From: DATBLQ01 sp036555325
Lineage (GTDB): Bacteria; Pseudomonadota; Alphaproteobacteria; Rhizobiales; Aestuariivirgaceae
DNA length: 64,000 bases
Reading direction: 5' to 3'
Assembly: GCA_036555325.1 (NCBI GenBank)
Contig: DATBLQ010000052.1
Location: 1 to 64,000 of the forward strand
The position numbers were made by a program, and so were the translations under genes. Shown one piece after another: positions 27,682 to 37,569 of the stretch; positions within the stretch are counted from its first letter, which is position 1, and each line of letters opens with the position of its first letter. Below the pieces are notes generated by a model. It was not told where the DNA came from. It ran no database searches and saw only the letters and a list, made by a program, of their open reading frames with translations.

Positions 27682-27984
27682 CTAGCCCCCTTTTGCCGCC
27701 TCCTGTTCGCTCAGCGCCGTAATGGCAAGTGCATGGACTGGCCCCGCAAGTTCCTCGGCCAGCACCTCATTGATCATCCGGTGACGTTCAAGAAGCGATT
27801 TTCCCTCGAACAAGCGGGCAACTATTCGCACGCGGAAATGCGTCTCACCCTCCGCCCTGGCAGCCGCATGGCCGGCGTGCAGTGAGCTTTCGTCACTGAC
27901 CTCGAGCGCATGAGGCGACAAAGCTTTGCGAAGCTTTTGCTCGATTCGCTGTCCTACCCGCCCCAAGGGCAAATTGCTTCTCAT
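27682..27984 (-). CDS. BolA family protein
   Basis: A 100-residue BolA-fold protein. Family features are the SLHAGHAAA segment with the conserved His, the RVRIVARLFEGKSLLERHRMI block, and the C-terminal VHALAITALS. BolA proteins partner with monothiol glutaredoxins in Fe-S handling. It converges with the CNNM gene; bases 27661-27682 can pair as a 6-bp GC stem just at its end. It is divergent from the J-domain gene. Confidence 0.92.
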   Translation of the reverse strand: MRSNLPLGRVGQRIEQKLRKALSPHALEVSDESSLHAGHAAARAEGETHFRVRIVARLFEGKSLLERHRMINEVLAEELAGPVHALAITALSEQEAAKGG

Positions 27985-28073
27985 ACTTTGTTAATTGTCC
28001 GTCAAACACTATCTATGCTAGGTGCCCTCGCGCTATTGCGATAGAGGCCGCGCTCGGTCATGATGATATTCGG

Positions 28074-28700
28074 ATGAAACTCGACTCGAAATATTTCGAT
28101 AGTGTTCGCGTAAAGCCGGCTGAGGGCCGCGAGCGGCGCGAACACCACCCTGTCTGCGCATGGCCAGGCTGTTCGCGTCCTGGCACCCACCGGGCTCCGC
28201 GCGGCCGCGAATTCGAAGGTCAGTACCTCAATCTCTGTCTTGACCATGTCCGCGACTACAACCGCGACTACAATTTTTTCAAGGGGCTTGACGATGCAGC
28301 CGTTTCTTCTTTCCAGAAGGACGCCGTGACCGGACACCGGCCGACCTGGCGCCTGGGTGAAAACTCCTGGGCGTCCAGCAAATCCGGCAAGAAGCCGCCG
28401 TCCGGTGGCTTCCGCCACAATGCGCGCCGAGTTGATCCGTTTGGCCTCTTCGGCAAGCCAGATCGGGCCCATGAAGACGCTTCCCGTCCTGCGCGAACCA
28501 CCCGCAACGCAGAATTGAAGGCGCTTCACAGCCTAGGGCTTGAGGAAGGCGCATCCTCCGAGGAGGTTAAGACCCGGTATAAAACGTTGGTGAAGCGGCT
28601 TCACCCCGATGCAAACGGTGGCAGTCGCGAGACTGAAGACAAGCTGAAGGAAGTCATTCAGGCCTATGATTATTTGTGCAGTTCCGGCTTCTGCCAGTAA
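28074..28700 (+). CDS. J-domain (DnaJ-like) protein
   Basis: A 208-residue protein with a C-terminal J domain (about residues 145-205) containing the required HPD in KRLHPDANGG, so it should stimulate an Hsp70 ATPase. The N-terminal 70 residues carry a Cys/His cluster (HPVCAWPGCSRPGTHRAP... and LCLDHVRDYN) that may bind zinc. This layout with the J domain at the end is typical of alphaproteobacterial proteins next to cobS. The client is unknown. Confidence 0.9.
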   Translation: MKLDSKYFDSVRVKPAEGRERREHHPVCAWPGCSRPGTHRAPRGREFEGQYLNLCLDHVRDYNRDYNFFKGLDDAAVSSFQKDAVTGHRPTWRLGENSWASSKSGKKPPSGGFRHNARRVDPFGLFGKPDRAHEDASRPARTTRNAELKALHSLGLEEGASSEEVKTRYKTLVKRLHPDANGGSRETEDKLKEVIQAYDYLCSSGFCQ

Positions 28701-28785
28701 GTGTGTCGCCCTGTCTAAGCTTGCCGGTTTGGGGTGCAAGGACTAGAACCCGTAGCAGGTAAGAGAGTCCCGCCAGAGACCCGAT

Positions 28786-29775
28786 ATGTCTGATGCCATG
28801 AACGGTCGAGCCGATATCCTGCCCGACATCAAAGTGTCGGTCCGCCAGCTGTTTGGCTTTGAAAGCAGTCTTCAAGTTCCGGCCTTTTCACAGCCTTCCG
28901 ATCAGGTGCCTGATCTTGACGAGGATTATGTTTTCAACCGCGAGACCACTCTGGCGATCCTGGCTGGCTTTGCCTACAACCGCCGCGTCATGATTACCGG
29001 CTATCATGGAACCGGCAAATCGACTCACATTGAACAGGTTGCCTCGCGTCTCAACTGGCCATGCATTCGCGTCAACCTGGACAGTCACATCAGCCGTATC
29101 GATCTCGTCGGCAAGGACGCCATCGTCCTGAAGGATGGCAAACAGGTTACCGAGTTTCGCGAAGGCATTCTCCCCTGGTGTTACCAGCACAATGCGGCCC
29201 TCGTGTTCGATGAATATGATGCCGGCAGGCCCGATGTGATGTTCGTTATCCAGCGTGTGCTCGAATCGTCTGGCCGCCTGACTCTGCTTGACCAGAACCG
29301 CGTTATCCGTCCGCATCCTGCCTTCCGGCTGTTCGCCACCGCAAATACCATCGGCCTCGGTGACACCACGGGCCTCTATCACGGCACACAGCAGATCAAC
29401 CAGGCGCAGATGGATCGCTGGTCGATCATAACCACGCTGAATTACCTCCCCCATGCACAGGAACTCGCCATCGTCCTGGCGAAATGCAAATCCTTCGATG
29501 ATGATAGTGGCCGTAAGATTATCGCCAACATGGTCCGCGTCGCCGATCTAACCCGCAATGCCTTCATCTCCGGCGACCTCTCGACCGTGATGAGCCCGCG
29601 CACGGTCATCAACTGGGCGCAGAACACGGAAATCTTCGAAGACATCGGTTTTGCCTTCCGCCTCACCTTTCTTAACAAGTGCGATGAGTTGGAACGTGGG
29701 CTCGTGGCTGAATTCTATCAGCGCTGCTTTGGCGAGGAACTGCCGGAGTCGACCGCCCATGTTTCGATCTCTTAA
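28786..29775 (+). CDS. cobS: Aerobic cobaltochelatase subunit CobS
   Basis: AAA+ ATPase subunit of the CobNST complex that inserts cobalt into hydrogenobyrinic acid diamide. The 329 residues have an N-terminal linker, Walker A GYHGTGKST (72-80), Walker B LVFDEYDAG and the sensor region FRLFATANTIGLGD. It is related to BchI/MoxR. It lies 24 bases upstream of cobT. No cobalamin riboswitch is evident in the 85 bases before it, and cobN is not in the window. Confidence 0.96.
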   Translation: MSDAMNGRADILPDIKVSVRQLFGFESSLQVPAFSQPSDQVPDLDEDYVFNRETTLAILAGFAYNRRVMITGYHGTGKSTHIEQVASRLNWPCIRVNLDSHISRIDLVGKDAIVLKDGKQVTEFREGILPWCYQHNAALVFDEYDAGRPDVMFVIQRVLESSGRLTLLDQNRVIRPHPAFRLFATANTIGLGDTTGLYHGTQQINQAQMDRWSIITTLNYLPHAQELAIVLAKCKSFDDDSGRKIIANMVRVADLTRNAFISGDLSTVMSPRTVINWAQNTEIFEDIGFAFRLTFLNKCDELERGLVAEFYQRCFGEELPESTAHVSIS

Positions 29776-29798
29776 GGTCCGGCGGGAAGCCACCGATC

Positions 29799-31667
29799 AT
29801 GCCACAGGATCGTGAAGGTCCCACGGCCCCTTTCAAGCGGGCGCTGACTTTGGCGATGAAGACGATTGCCAATGAGCCTGAACTCAGCGTCACTTTCAGT
29901 GCCGAAGCTCCGAGCCTTCAGGGCAATCGCGCTAAGTTGCCCCAGCTGAGCCTTGATCTTCCCCAGCGCGAAGTGGCGGTTACGCGTGGGCTCGCCGATT
30001 CGTTTTCTTTGCGCCTCGCCAATCACGATTCTGCCGTGCACAGCAAATATCAGCCCGAAGGCCGTAACGCGCGCGCCGTTTTTGAATCCGTCGAGCAGGC
30101 CCGGGTTGAGGCTATAGGTGCAAGGGTGATGCGGGGCATGGCTGGAAATCTGGATGCAATGCTGGAAGACCGCTACCAGAAAAGGCCGTTTGCCAGAATG
30201 ACTGACCGCAAGGATGCACCGCTTGACGAAGCAGTTGCACTCCTGGTGCGCGAACGACTGACAGGCGTCGGTCCGCCCCAGCACGCCAAGCGGTTGGTGG
30301 ATCTCTGGCGGCCGTGGATCGAGGAGAAGGCCGGCGCCCAGCTCGATCACCTCCTCGATGCCCTCAACGATCAATCTGCTTTTGCTCGCATGACGCGCGA
30401 CCTCATCGCCTCCCTTGATATGGCCGACGAGCTTGGTGATGACCCCGACCAGGCCGAGGAGAATGAGGAGGATCAAGAGACTGGCGACCAGGATCAAAGC
30501 AGTGAGACAGAAGAGCAGGCTGAAAGCGCCGAAAGCGATGACATGGAACAGGGGGAAAGCGACACCGAACAGGCGGTTCAGGATTCGGTTGAAGTCGACA
30601 CCGACGAGGTGACCGACGAGCTTGAAAGCAAGGACGAGCCGGACGGTGATGAGCCCTGGAGACCTCAGTTGCCGTTTTCGACCCTGTCGAACGAAGATTT
30701 TTATCGAGTCTACACCAACCAGTTCGACGAGATCGTCGCAGCCGAAGATCTCTGCGATAGCGATGAGCTTGCCCGGCTGCGCAACTATCTCGATAAACAA
30801 TTGTCGAGCCTTCAGGGAGTGGTGTCGCGACTGGCCAACCGCCTGCAGCGGCGGTTGATGGCGCAGCAAAATCGCTCCTGGGATTTTGACCTTGAGGAAG
30901 GCCTGCTCGACGCTGCCCGTCTTTCACGTGTCGTCGTCGATCCCCTCCACGCGTTGTCATTCAAGATCGAAAAGGATATGCGATTTCGCGATACCGTCGT
31001 GTCACTTCTGCTCGATAACTCGGGCTCCATGCGCGGTCGACCGATCACCGTTGCTGCCACCTGCGCCGATATTCTCGCGCGTACGCTCGAGCGTTGCGGG
31101 GTAAAAGTTGAGATCCTTGGGTTTACCACTCGCGCCTGGAAGGGCGGGCAATCGCGCGAGAAATGGCTGGCCGCTTCGAAACCGCAGGCTCCCGGACGTC
31201 TGAACGATTTGCGTCATATCGTCTACAAATCGGCCGATAGCCCGTGGCGGCGCTCTCGCCGAAACCTTGGGCTGATGATGCGCGAGGGTCTGCTGAAGGA
31301 GAATATTGACGGCGAAGCTTTGATCTGGGCCCACAACCGTCTGCTGGCGCGCTCCGAACAGCGTCGCATTCTGATGGTAATTTCCGATGGGGCTCCGGTC
31401 GATGATTCGACATTGTCGGTGAACTCCGGCAACTATCTCGAACGCCACCTCCGTCAGGTCATAGCTGACATCGAGGGCAGATCACCAATCGAGCTGATCG
31501 CCATCGGCATCGGGCACGACGTCACGCGCTATTACCGCCGCGCCGTCACCATCGTCGATGCAGAAGAATTAGGGGGTGCTATGACGGAGAAGTTGGCGGA
31601 ACTGTTCGACGAGCACTCGCAGACGGAAAGGCGGCCTGCAATTTTCAAACGCAGGGTTCCGGCCTAA
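29799..31667 (+). CDS. cobT: Aerobic cobaltochelatase subunit CobT
   Basis: Partner of CobS in cobalt insertion. The 622 residues have a helical N-terminal part, a very acidic linker (about residues 210-290, rich in Glu, Asp and Gln), and a C-terminal von Willebrand type A domain. The metal-binding MIDAS motif reads LLDNSGSMRG, with TVAATCADILARTLE after it. Acidic linker plus VWA is the CobT/BchD plan. The next gene starts only three bases after its stop. Confidence 0.96.
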   Translation: MPQDREGPTAPFKRALTLAMKTIANEPELSVTFSAEAPSLQGNRAKLPQLSLDLPQREVAVTRGLADSFSLRLANHDSAVHSKYQPEGRNARAVFESVEQARVEAIGARVMRGMAGNLDAMLEDRYQKRPFARMTDRKDAPLDEAVALLVRERLTGVGPPQHAKRLVDLWRPWIEEKAGAQLDHLLDALNDQSAFARMTRDLIASLDMADELGDDPDQAEENEEDQETGDQDQSSETEEQAESAESDDMEQGESDTEQAVQDSVEVDTDEVTDELESKDEPDGDEPWRPQLPFSTLSNEDFYRVYTNQFDEIVAAEDLCDSDELARLRNYLDKQLSSLQGVVSRLANRLQRRLMAQQNRSWDFDLEEGLLDAARLSRVVVDPLHALSFKIEKDMRFRDTVVSLLLDNSGSMRGRPITVAATCADILARTLERCGVKVEILGFTTRAWKGGQSREKWLAASKPQAPGRLNDLRHIVYKSADSPWRRSRRNLGLMMREGLLKENIDGEALIWAHNRLLARSEQRRILMVISDGAPVDDSTLSVNSGNYLERHLRQVIADIEGRSPIELIAIGIGHDVTRYYRRAVTIVDAEELGGAMTEKLAELFDEHSQTERRPAIFKRRVPA

Positions 31668-31670
31668 GCC

Positions 31671-32699
31671 ATGCAAATCAGTGGCTTCGCTTGCCTGAGA
31701 GTCGCAATTATCTGCTGTGCAACCTTCAGCGCCTGCGCTGTCCCCTCGCCGGCGGGAAATATCCGTGACCCGATTAAACTGCAAACCACATCGTTGGTTT
31801 TCTCGCGCCTGCCAATTGCGGGGGAAACATTCGGCAAACTTAGGTTCCGCGGTGGGCTTGTCCTTTCCAGCCCCGAGAGCCGCTTCGGCGGCTTCTCCGG
31901 GCTCGCCGTTTCGGCGGACGGTAAACGTTTGATGGCTGTGAGCGATGAAGGCTGGTGGTTGCAAGCCGATATTGAATACAACGGGGCTCGACTATCCGCG
32001 CTGGCCAATGCTGCCATGGCGCCGCTTCTCGACCGCGCGGGCAATCGCGCCCGCTCTAAACAGCGCCGAGATGCCGAAGCCTTGGCCGTCGAGCCTGCCG
32101 GCGAGATGAATGCGTCCGTATATGTCGGGTTTGAAAGGCGCACCCGCATCGAGAAATTCAACATGCGCTCAAAAGGCCTTGCAGCTAGACCGGTTCGCAT
32201 TTCTATCCCCGACAGCCTCGCTGCCGGCCCCGATAACGCTGAACTCGAGGCATTGGGGAGGCTGGAAAGCGGTCCCTTCAAGGGATCCTTGCTTGCTATC
32301 TCGGAAAAAAATCTCGATGGCGCCGGAAACGTTAGGGCGTGGATCATCAATGGAGGCAAAAGCATCTCCTTCGCCATCGCTCGAAATGAGAACTACGACA
32401 TAACCGACCTCGCCGTTTTGCCCGATGGAAACATCCTCACCCTTGAGCGGAGCTATTCGCCTGGCACGCTCGTCGGCATGGCGGTTCGAAAATTTTCCTT
32501 GAGCGGTGTGAAAGCTGACACGACCATCTTTCCAGATCTTCTATTCCGAGGGCGCCAACCCTTCTATCGAATAGACAACATGGAAGGTATCGCGGCCCAT
32601 AAGGTGGGCCAGGAGCAGCGAATAACCATTATTTCAGACGATAACTACAATCACGGCGTTCAGCAGACCGTGTTGTTTCAATTCGCTCTGATGCCTTGA
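31671..32699 (+). CDS. Esterase-like activity of phytase family protein, putative lipoprotein
   Basis: A 342-residue exported protein matching the phytase-like esterase domain (beta-propeller type). The N-terminus is hydrophobic and ends in FSAC, placing a possible acylated Cys at residue 22. Blocks seen include SRFGGFSGLAVSADGKRLMA, YVGFERRTRIEKF, and LPDGNILTLERSYSP. No substrate is known for the group in alphaproteobacteria. It is nearly fused to the cobT stop, so it is probably cotranscribed, with no functional link known. It converges with rpmB, four bases between stops. Confidence 0.85.
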   Translation: MQISGFACLRVAIICCATFSACAVPSPAGNIRDPIKLQTTSLVFSRLPIAGETFGKLRFRGGLVLSSPESRFGGFSGLAVSADGKRLMAVSDEGWWLQADIEYNGARLSALANAAMAPLLDRAGNRARSKQRRDAEALAVEPAGEMNASVYVGFERRTRIEKFNMRSKGLAARPVRISIPDSLAAGPDNAELEALGRLESGPFKGSLLAISEKNLDGAGNVRAWIINGGKSISFAIARNENYDITDLAVLPDGNILTLERSYSPGTLVGMAVRKFSLSGVKADTTIFPDLLFRGRQPFYRIDNMEGIAAHKVGQEQRITIISDDNYNHGVQQTVLFQFALMP

Positions 32700-32703
32700 C
32701 AAC

Positions 32704-33006
32704 CTACGCTGCCTGCGAAGCCGGCTCTGCAAGTTTCTTTCTGATGCGCCGCTTTATGCGGCGCGCCTTTAGCGAAAGGGTGTCGTCATCTGCCTTCAGC
32801 AGGAAGGAATCAAGTCCGCCCCGTTGTTCGACCGATTTGAGAGCGTTTGCGCTGACCCGAAACGCATAGGCTTGCCCCAGCGCGTCGCTCAAGAGACTGA
32901 CCGAACAGAGGTTCGGCAGAAAGCGATGCTTGCTTTTGTTGTTGGCGTGACTCACTCTGTTGCCAACCTGAACAGCCTTCCCGGTCAACTCGCAACGGCG
33001 GGCCAT
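32704..33006 (-). CDS. rpmB: 50S ribosomal protein L28
   Basis: A 100-residue large-subunit protein. It opens MARRCELTGKAVQVGN and has the NVSHANNKSKHRFLPN-type block (here VSHANNKSKHRFLPNL), with the longer C-terminal basic tail usual in alphaproteobacteria. It is divergent from the DUF3108 gene across about 180 bases. Confidence 0.97.
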   Translation of the reverse strand: MARRCELTGKAVQVGNRVSHANNKSKHRFLPNLCSVSLLSDALGQAYAFRVSANALKSVEQRGGLDSFLLKADDDTLSLKARRIKRRIRKKLAEPASQAA

Positions 33007-33186
33007 TGTATGCTCCGATCAATCAGATGTTTTGGGTGGCGAAGACCCCGCGCTTGGGCCGATGGCCGCCCCACGCGAGATGGTCCCTATAGGGGGTTAC
33101 CGGAAGACCGTCAAGCCAAGTGGCCAATGCCGAAATCCGGCCTTATTGCCGATTTAGTGGCTGAAGGGGGCCTGAAGGAGAAGGTC

Positions 33187-34047
33187 ATGAACCCTCGCGG
33201 GAAAGTCTCTCGACCTCTTATTGCTCTGGCAGCAACGACGGCAGCTTTTCTCTATGCTCTTCCGGCGGCCCCGCTTGGCGCTGCCGAAGCAGACAGCTTG
33301 ACCTTGAGCTATGGAATCTACGTATCGGGCGCCCGCATCTATAAGATCAACTATAGCGCGTCGATCACGCCGGATGGATACACCACGGCAGTCTCGATGG
33401 GCCCGAAGGGATTGGGAGCCCTGTTCGCCGATTTCAAGCTTGAGATGACGTCAACCGGAACTCTAAGTGACGGCAAGCCGCAACCAGTCGATTTCGCCAT
33501 GGAATCGACCAAGAAAGACGAGCACAAGAAAGTATCCCTGAACTGGTCATTCAAAGACCTGCCCAAGGCGAAACGTTCCTTCAGGGTGCCCCAGGCCCGC
33601 CTCTCTTCCCTCGTACAAGTCTTGCAGCCGCAGATGCTTGATCCGCTAACGTCCATCTTGCATCACTCTTTGGCCACCGATCGCCCCTGCTCGCGCACCC
33701 TGCGGTCTTACAACGGCGCGGAGGTTTACGATCTGAAGCTTACGTTCCTGGGGGAAGAAGTAATTGAAAAGTCGAAAAACGGCGTCTACTCGGGACCGGC
33801 CTACAAATGCAAAGTGGTTTTCGTTCCTATCGCCGGCTATAGCGAGACCAAGATGCGAAAGCACCTCGCTAACCCGCCGACCTACGTGGTTTGGCTTGCT
33901 CGGATCATGTCTCCCACAACGTCAACCAGTTTTTTGGTCCCGGTACAGGCCGTGGGCAAGGCCAAAGGACGCAACTTCAAGATCCTCGCCTTGGATGCGG
34001 AGATGAGTGGTCAGCCGCTCGCCGCTTTGTCTTCGCCAAACGACTAG
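33187..34047 (+). CDS. DUF3108 domain protein, periplasmic
   Basis: A 286-residue secreted protein starting at the ATG at 33187, which AGGAG precedes, and not at the much longer in-frame opening upstream. A signal peptide covers about residues 1-33 (ALPAAPLGAAEA). The rest is a DUF3108 beta-rich fold, with SYGIYVSGARIYKINYSA and YKCKVVFVPIAGYSE. Function is unknown. Divergence from rpmB is common in this order. Confidence 0.85.
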   Translation: MNPRGKVSRPLIALAATTAAFLYALPAAPLGAAEADSLTLSYGIYVSGARIYKINYSASITPDGYTTAVSMGPKGLGALFADFKLEMTSTGTLSDGKPQPVDFAMESTKKDEHKKVSLNWSFKDLPKAKRSFRVPQARLSSLVQVLQPQMLDPLTSILHHSLATDRPCSRTLRSYNGAEVYDLKLTFLGEEVIEKSKNGVYSGPAYKCKVVFVPIAGYSETKMRKHLANPPTYVVWLARIMSPTTSTSFLVPVQAVGKAKGRNFKILALDAEMSGQPLAALSSPND

Positions 34048-34584
34048 TCTTGCGCCATTGTGCATCAGCCGGTTAATTGGGATGCCCAAACATTGGCGCG
34101 CAGCTCCCGGAGGGCATTGATGTGGGCATAGCCGTTGCGGCACAAACCTCTCCAAACGTCCTGATTGCGCCGTGAACGAACAGCGAAGTTGGGGCTGAAC
34201 CGATTCGATCATGCTCTGTTCTTGGTTCCTTCACATTACTAATTCCGCTGTGCCATGCGAGCACCGGTGATGTTACCTATTGGAAACCAACAACGCCTGC
34301 GAGTTAACTACCGAGGATGAATTGCGCTATGCATTCGCCGTCTTTCTGCCCACTTCATGACTTTTGCGCCATCATGTCCTCCAAATTTCATTCGTTTTTT
34401 GCGGGACCAAAACAGGAATTCGGCAGCGTGTGCGATTCGGTCAATCTTCGTTCCGCTCATGTTCCGACCATTACTCTCATGTGCCAAAACAGCGCAGCAT
34501 CTCACGGGTGAAGTCTTTCATGTTGAGTAGGGTTTTCAATTTTTCGGCGCGGCCGATCGCAAAGTCATTGTGGATATTCGATCT
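34048..34584. other. Intergenic region upstream of the helicase gene
   Basis: About 540 bases in which I see no gene. Open frames on both strands are short, lack ribosome binding sites and have no family resemblance. The second half is less GC-rich, consistent with a regulatory region, but no clear promoter pair or hairpin was found. Confidence 0.45.
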
Positions 34585-37569
34585 ATGAGCGCCGCCTCCG
34601 CCCCTCGTCATCCGACTGTCATCTTGGGCCCGACCAACACCGGCAAGACCCACCTGGCGGTGGAGCGCATGCTCGCCCATGAATCGGGAATGATCGGCCT
34701 GCCGCTCCGATTGCTGGCGCGCGAAGTTTATGACCGCGCCCGCCTGCGCGCCGGTGACCATGCAGTGGCTCTGGTAACAGGCGAAGAACGGATCATCCCC
34801 GCATCGCCGCGCTATTGGGTTTGCACTGTCGAGGCCATGCCTCCTGGAGTGGAAACAGCATTCTTGGCGATTGACGAAGTCCAAGTGGCCACCGATTTCG
34901 AGCGCGGCCATGTCTTTACCGACCGCATACTTCATCGTCGTGGCCGCGATGAGACGATGCTGCTCGGCGCCGGCACGATGCGCCCTATCCTCGAGGTTCT
35001 TCTGCCCGAGGCCAATTTCGTTACCCGGCCGCGGTTTTCCAGATTGTCATATGCCGGCCACAAGAAGCTGACCCGCTTGCCACGCCGTTCCGCCGTTGTC
35101 GCCTTCTCGGCTGAAACCGTATATGCGATTGCCGAGCTTGTGCGTCGGCAGCGTGGTGGGGCGGCCGTTGTTCTTGGCGCACTTTCCCCCCGCACCCGCA
35201 ACGCCCAAGTCGCCCTCTACCAGTCCGGAGATGTCGACTATCTTGTTGCAACCGATGCCATTGGCATGGGACTCAACATGGATGTCGACCATGTTGCCTT
35301 TGCAGCCACCCGAAAGTTTGACGGCTATGGTTTCCGGGAACTGAACCCGGCCGAACTCGGTCAGATCGCGGGCCGCGCCGGGCGTTATGTGAACGATGGA
35401 ACATTCGGTGTCACCGTCGATGCCGATCCTTTCGACCAGGAAACCGTCGAGCGTCTGGAAAATCATCGCTTTGAGCCGGTGCGCGTGCTGCAGTGGCGCA
35501 ACCGGAACCTATGCTTCAACAGACTCGATGAGCTCAAGGCCTCCCTAAACGCGTTTCCCAACCATCCCGCCCTAACCCGCGCACCTCCCGCCCCGGACGT
35601 GATTGCGCTGGAGCTTGTCACTGCCGAATCCGATATCGCAGACTTGATCCGCACCGCAAAGAATTTGGAGTTGCTTTGGGATGTTTGTCAGATCCCGGAC
35701 TACCGCAATATTTCCAGTGCTGAGCATGCGGGAATTGTCGGCCGTATCTTCCGCTTTTTGGGCTCCGGCTCAGGCCGTATCGAGACTGATTGGTTCGCAC
35801 GTCAGCTCTCTTTTACCGATCGCACCGACGGCGATATCGACGCGATTTCCAACCGAATAGCTCACGTCCGCACCTGGACCTTTGTCGCCCATCGTTCGGA
35901 ATGGCTTGACGATCCGATCCATTGGCAATCGAAAGCTCGCCAGATCGAGGACAAACTTTCGGACGCATTGCATGAAAGATTGACAGAGAGATTCATCGAC
36001 AGACGCACCAGCGTGTTGATGAAACGGCTCAATCAAAGGGAAGGGTTGATGTCGACGGTGGAACAAGATGGAGGCATTCACGTCGAAGGCGAATATGTCG
36101 GGCATATGAAGGGCTTTCACTTCATTCCCGATGGTGTCGCCGGTATTGCTCATGAACGCACCCTCAAGGCTGCTTCGCTCAAAGCGGTTGCTCAGGAAAT
36201 CCAGGCCCGCGCCCAAGCCATTGCTGCGGCACCCGATCCCGACTTTGCGCTGTCGAAGGATGGTCAGCTCATCTGGCAGTCCGCTCCGATTGCCAGACTG
36301 GAGGCTGGCGTATCCATTCTCCAGCCCCGTGTGGTACTCAACGCTCCCGACCAGTTGACCGGAACCGATCGTGATGCAGTACAACTTCGCCTGGAACGCT
36401 GGCTGAAGCGCCACGTGGAAGGCCTGCTTGAACCGCTGATCAGGCTAGAGGACGACGAGGAGATCTCGGGTCTTGCACGTGGATTGGCCTTCCGCTTGGT
36501 GGAAAGCTTGGGAGTATTGCCCCGCGAAGAAGTCGCCGAAGACGTCAAGGCCCTGTCTCAGCAGGAGCGCGCCGGGTTGCGCAAGCATGGCGTTCGCTTC
36601 GGCGCCTTCCACATTTTTGCTCCCCTTCTATTGAAACCCGCTCCGACAATGTTGCGGCTCTTGCTGTGGGCATTGTCGCTCGAAAAGCAGGGACGGCTCG
36701 ATCGCTCAAAATTACCCGAACCACCCGGTCAAGGCCTTACTTCGGTTGCCTTTGACCGCTCAACGCCGCGCGGTTTTTATCGCATGGTCGGCTTCCGCCT
36801 TTGCGGCTCAAGGGCAGTGCGCATCGATATGCTTGAACGGCTGGGAGACCTGATCCGCGACCGCGTCTTTTGGAAGCCGCGCTTCGAAGGCGAGGCGAGG
36901 CCCGCCGGATCGATTGAAGGCGGCGGCTTTGCCATTGTGCCGGATATGATGTCGCTAGTGGGTTGCTCAGGCGAAGAATTCGCAGCGATCCTGCGCTCGC
37001 TCGGGTTTCGCATGTTGCAGCGTCCCGTGCACCAATCGAATGCTCCAGCACCGCAACAACACGAAGCCCTCGCGCCGGTTTCAGCAGACGGGGAATCGGC
37101 GACAAAACTGGAGCCCGCAGGTGCAGCCGCGCCTGCCCTGAACGATCAACAGGTGCCGGCAGAAACTGAGGTCTCGGCGGAAAAAGCGATGCCCGTCGAG
37201 CCAGGGATCCCTGCTGAAACAATTGACCCCGTCGGGCCGGTAACTGCGCCGGAAATGACCCCATCACCACAGGGAGAGGCTCTTGCCGAAGCCTCTTGCG
37301 CCTCGCATCAGACTCTCAGAGGGACACCGTCATTCCTCGAGATCTGGTGGCCCAAGGATACCGGACCCTTTCGCCACCACCGCAAGCCCAAGCAAAAGCA
37401 CTCCCGCGGTGACGACAAGAAGCCGTCAAGCCCCCCCTCCGAAACTCAGGCGCGTCGTCCGCCGAAGACCCGGCCAAGGAAGAGCGCCGACAAACCGGTC
37501 AACCCCGATTCGCCGTTCGCCGTCCTGGGCAGCTTGCGCTCGAAGCTTGTTGACAAGAAGAATGCCTGA
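34585..37569 (+). CDS. Suv3-like DEAD/DExH-box RNA helicase
   Basis: A 994-residue homologue of mitochondrial Suv3. Walker A is GPTNTGKTH, motif II reads AIDEVQ, and the C-terminal RecA half has LVATDAIGMGLNM and QIAGRAGRY. A Suv3-type helical region follows, then a 200-residue Pro/Glu/Ala-rich tail (about residues 815-920) and a very basic end with KPKQKHSRGDDKK. Known mitochondrial Suv3 works with PNPase or RNase in RNA turnover; the same role is inferred. The ATG at 34585 is preferred over GTG at 34570. The end overlaps the S4 gene by 8 bases. Confidence 0.92.
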   Translation: MSAASAPRHPTVILGPTNTGKTHLAVERMLAHESGMIGLPLRLLAREVYDRARLRAGDHAVALVTGEERIIPASPRYWVCTVEAMPPGVETAFLAIDEVQVATDFERGHVFTDRILHRRGRDETMLLGAGTMRPILEVLLPEANFVTRPRFSRLSYAGHKKLTRLPRRSAVVAFSAETVYAIAELVRRQRGGAAVVLGALSPRTRNAQVALYQSGDVDYLVATDAIGMGLNMDVDHVAFAATRKFDGYGFRELNPAELGQIAGRAGRYVNDGTFGVTVDADPFDQETVERLENHRFEPVRVLQWRNRNLCFNRLDELKASLNAFPNHPALTRAPPAPDVIALELVTAESDIADLIRTAKNLELLWDVCQIPDYRNISSAEHAGIVGRIFRFLGSGSGRIETDWFARQLSFTDRTDGDIDAISNRIAHVRTWTFVAHRSEWLDDPIHWQSKARQIEDKLSDALHERLTERFIDRRTSVLMKRLNQREGLMSTVEQDGGIHVEGEYVGHMKGFHFIPDGVAGIAHERTLKAASLKAVAQEIQARAQAIAAAPDPDFALSKDGQLIWQSAPIARLEAGVSILQPRVVLNAPDQLTGTDRDAVQLRLERWLKRHVEGLLEPLIRLEDDEEISGLARGLAFRLVESLGVLPREEVAEDVKALSQQERAGLRKHGVRFGAFHIFAPLLLKPAPTMLRLLLWALSLEKQGRLDRSKLPEPPGQGLTSVAFDRSTPRGFYRMVGFRLCGSRAVRIDMLERLGDLIRDRVFWKPRFEGEARPAGSIEGGGFAIVPDMMSLVGCSGEEFAAILRSLGFRMLQRPVHQSNAPAPQQHEALAPVSADGESATKLEPAGAAAPALNDQQVPAETEVSAEKAMPVEPGIPAETIDPVGPVTAPEMTPSPQGEALAEASCASHQTLRGTPSFLEIWWPKDTGPFRHHRKPKQKHSRGDDKKPSSPPSETQARRPPKTRPRKSADKPVNPDSPFAVLGSLRSKLVDKKNA

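Noticed and set aside
28701..28785. Cobalamin riboswitch before cobS
   Set aside because: The 85-base gap is too short for one and no B12-box-like element was seen.
29772..30869. Long open frame antisense to cobT, hydrophobic
   Set aside because: It mirrors the acidic Glu/Asp linker of CobT, which reads as Leu/Val on the reverse strand.
34317..34588. Short frames before the helicase gene
   Set aside because: No ribosome binding site, no family resemblance, Cys/Ser/His-rich composition unlike the real genes.
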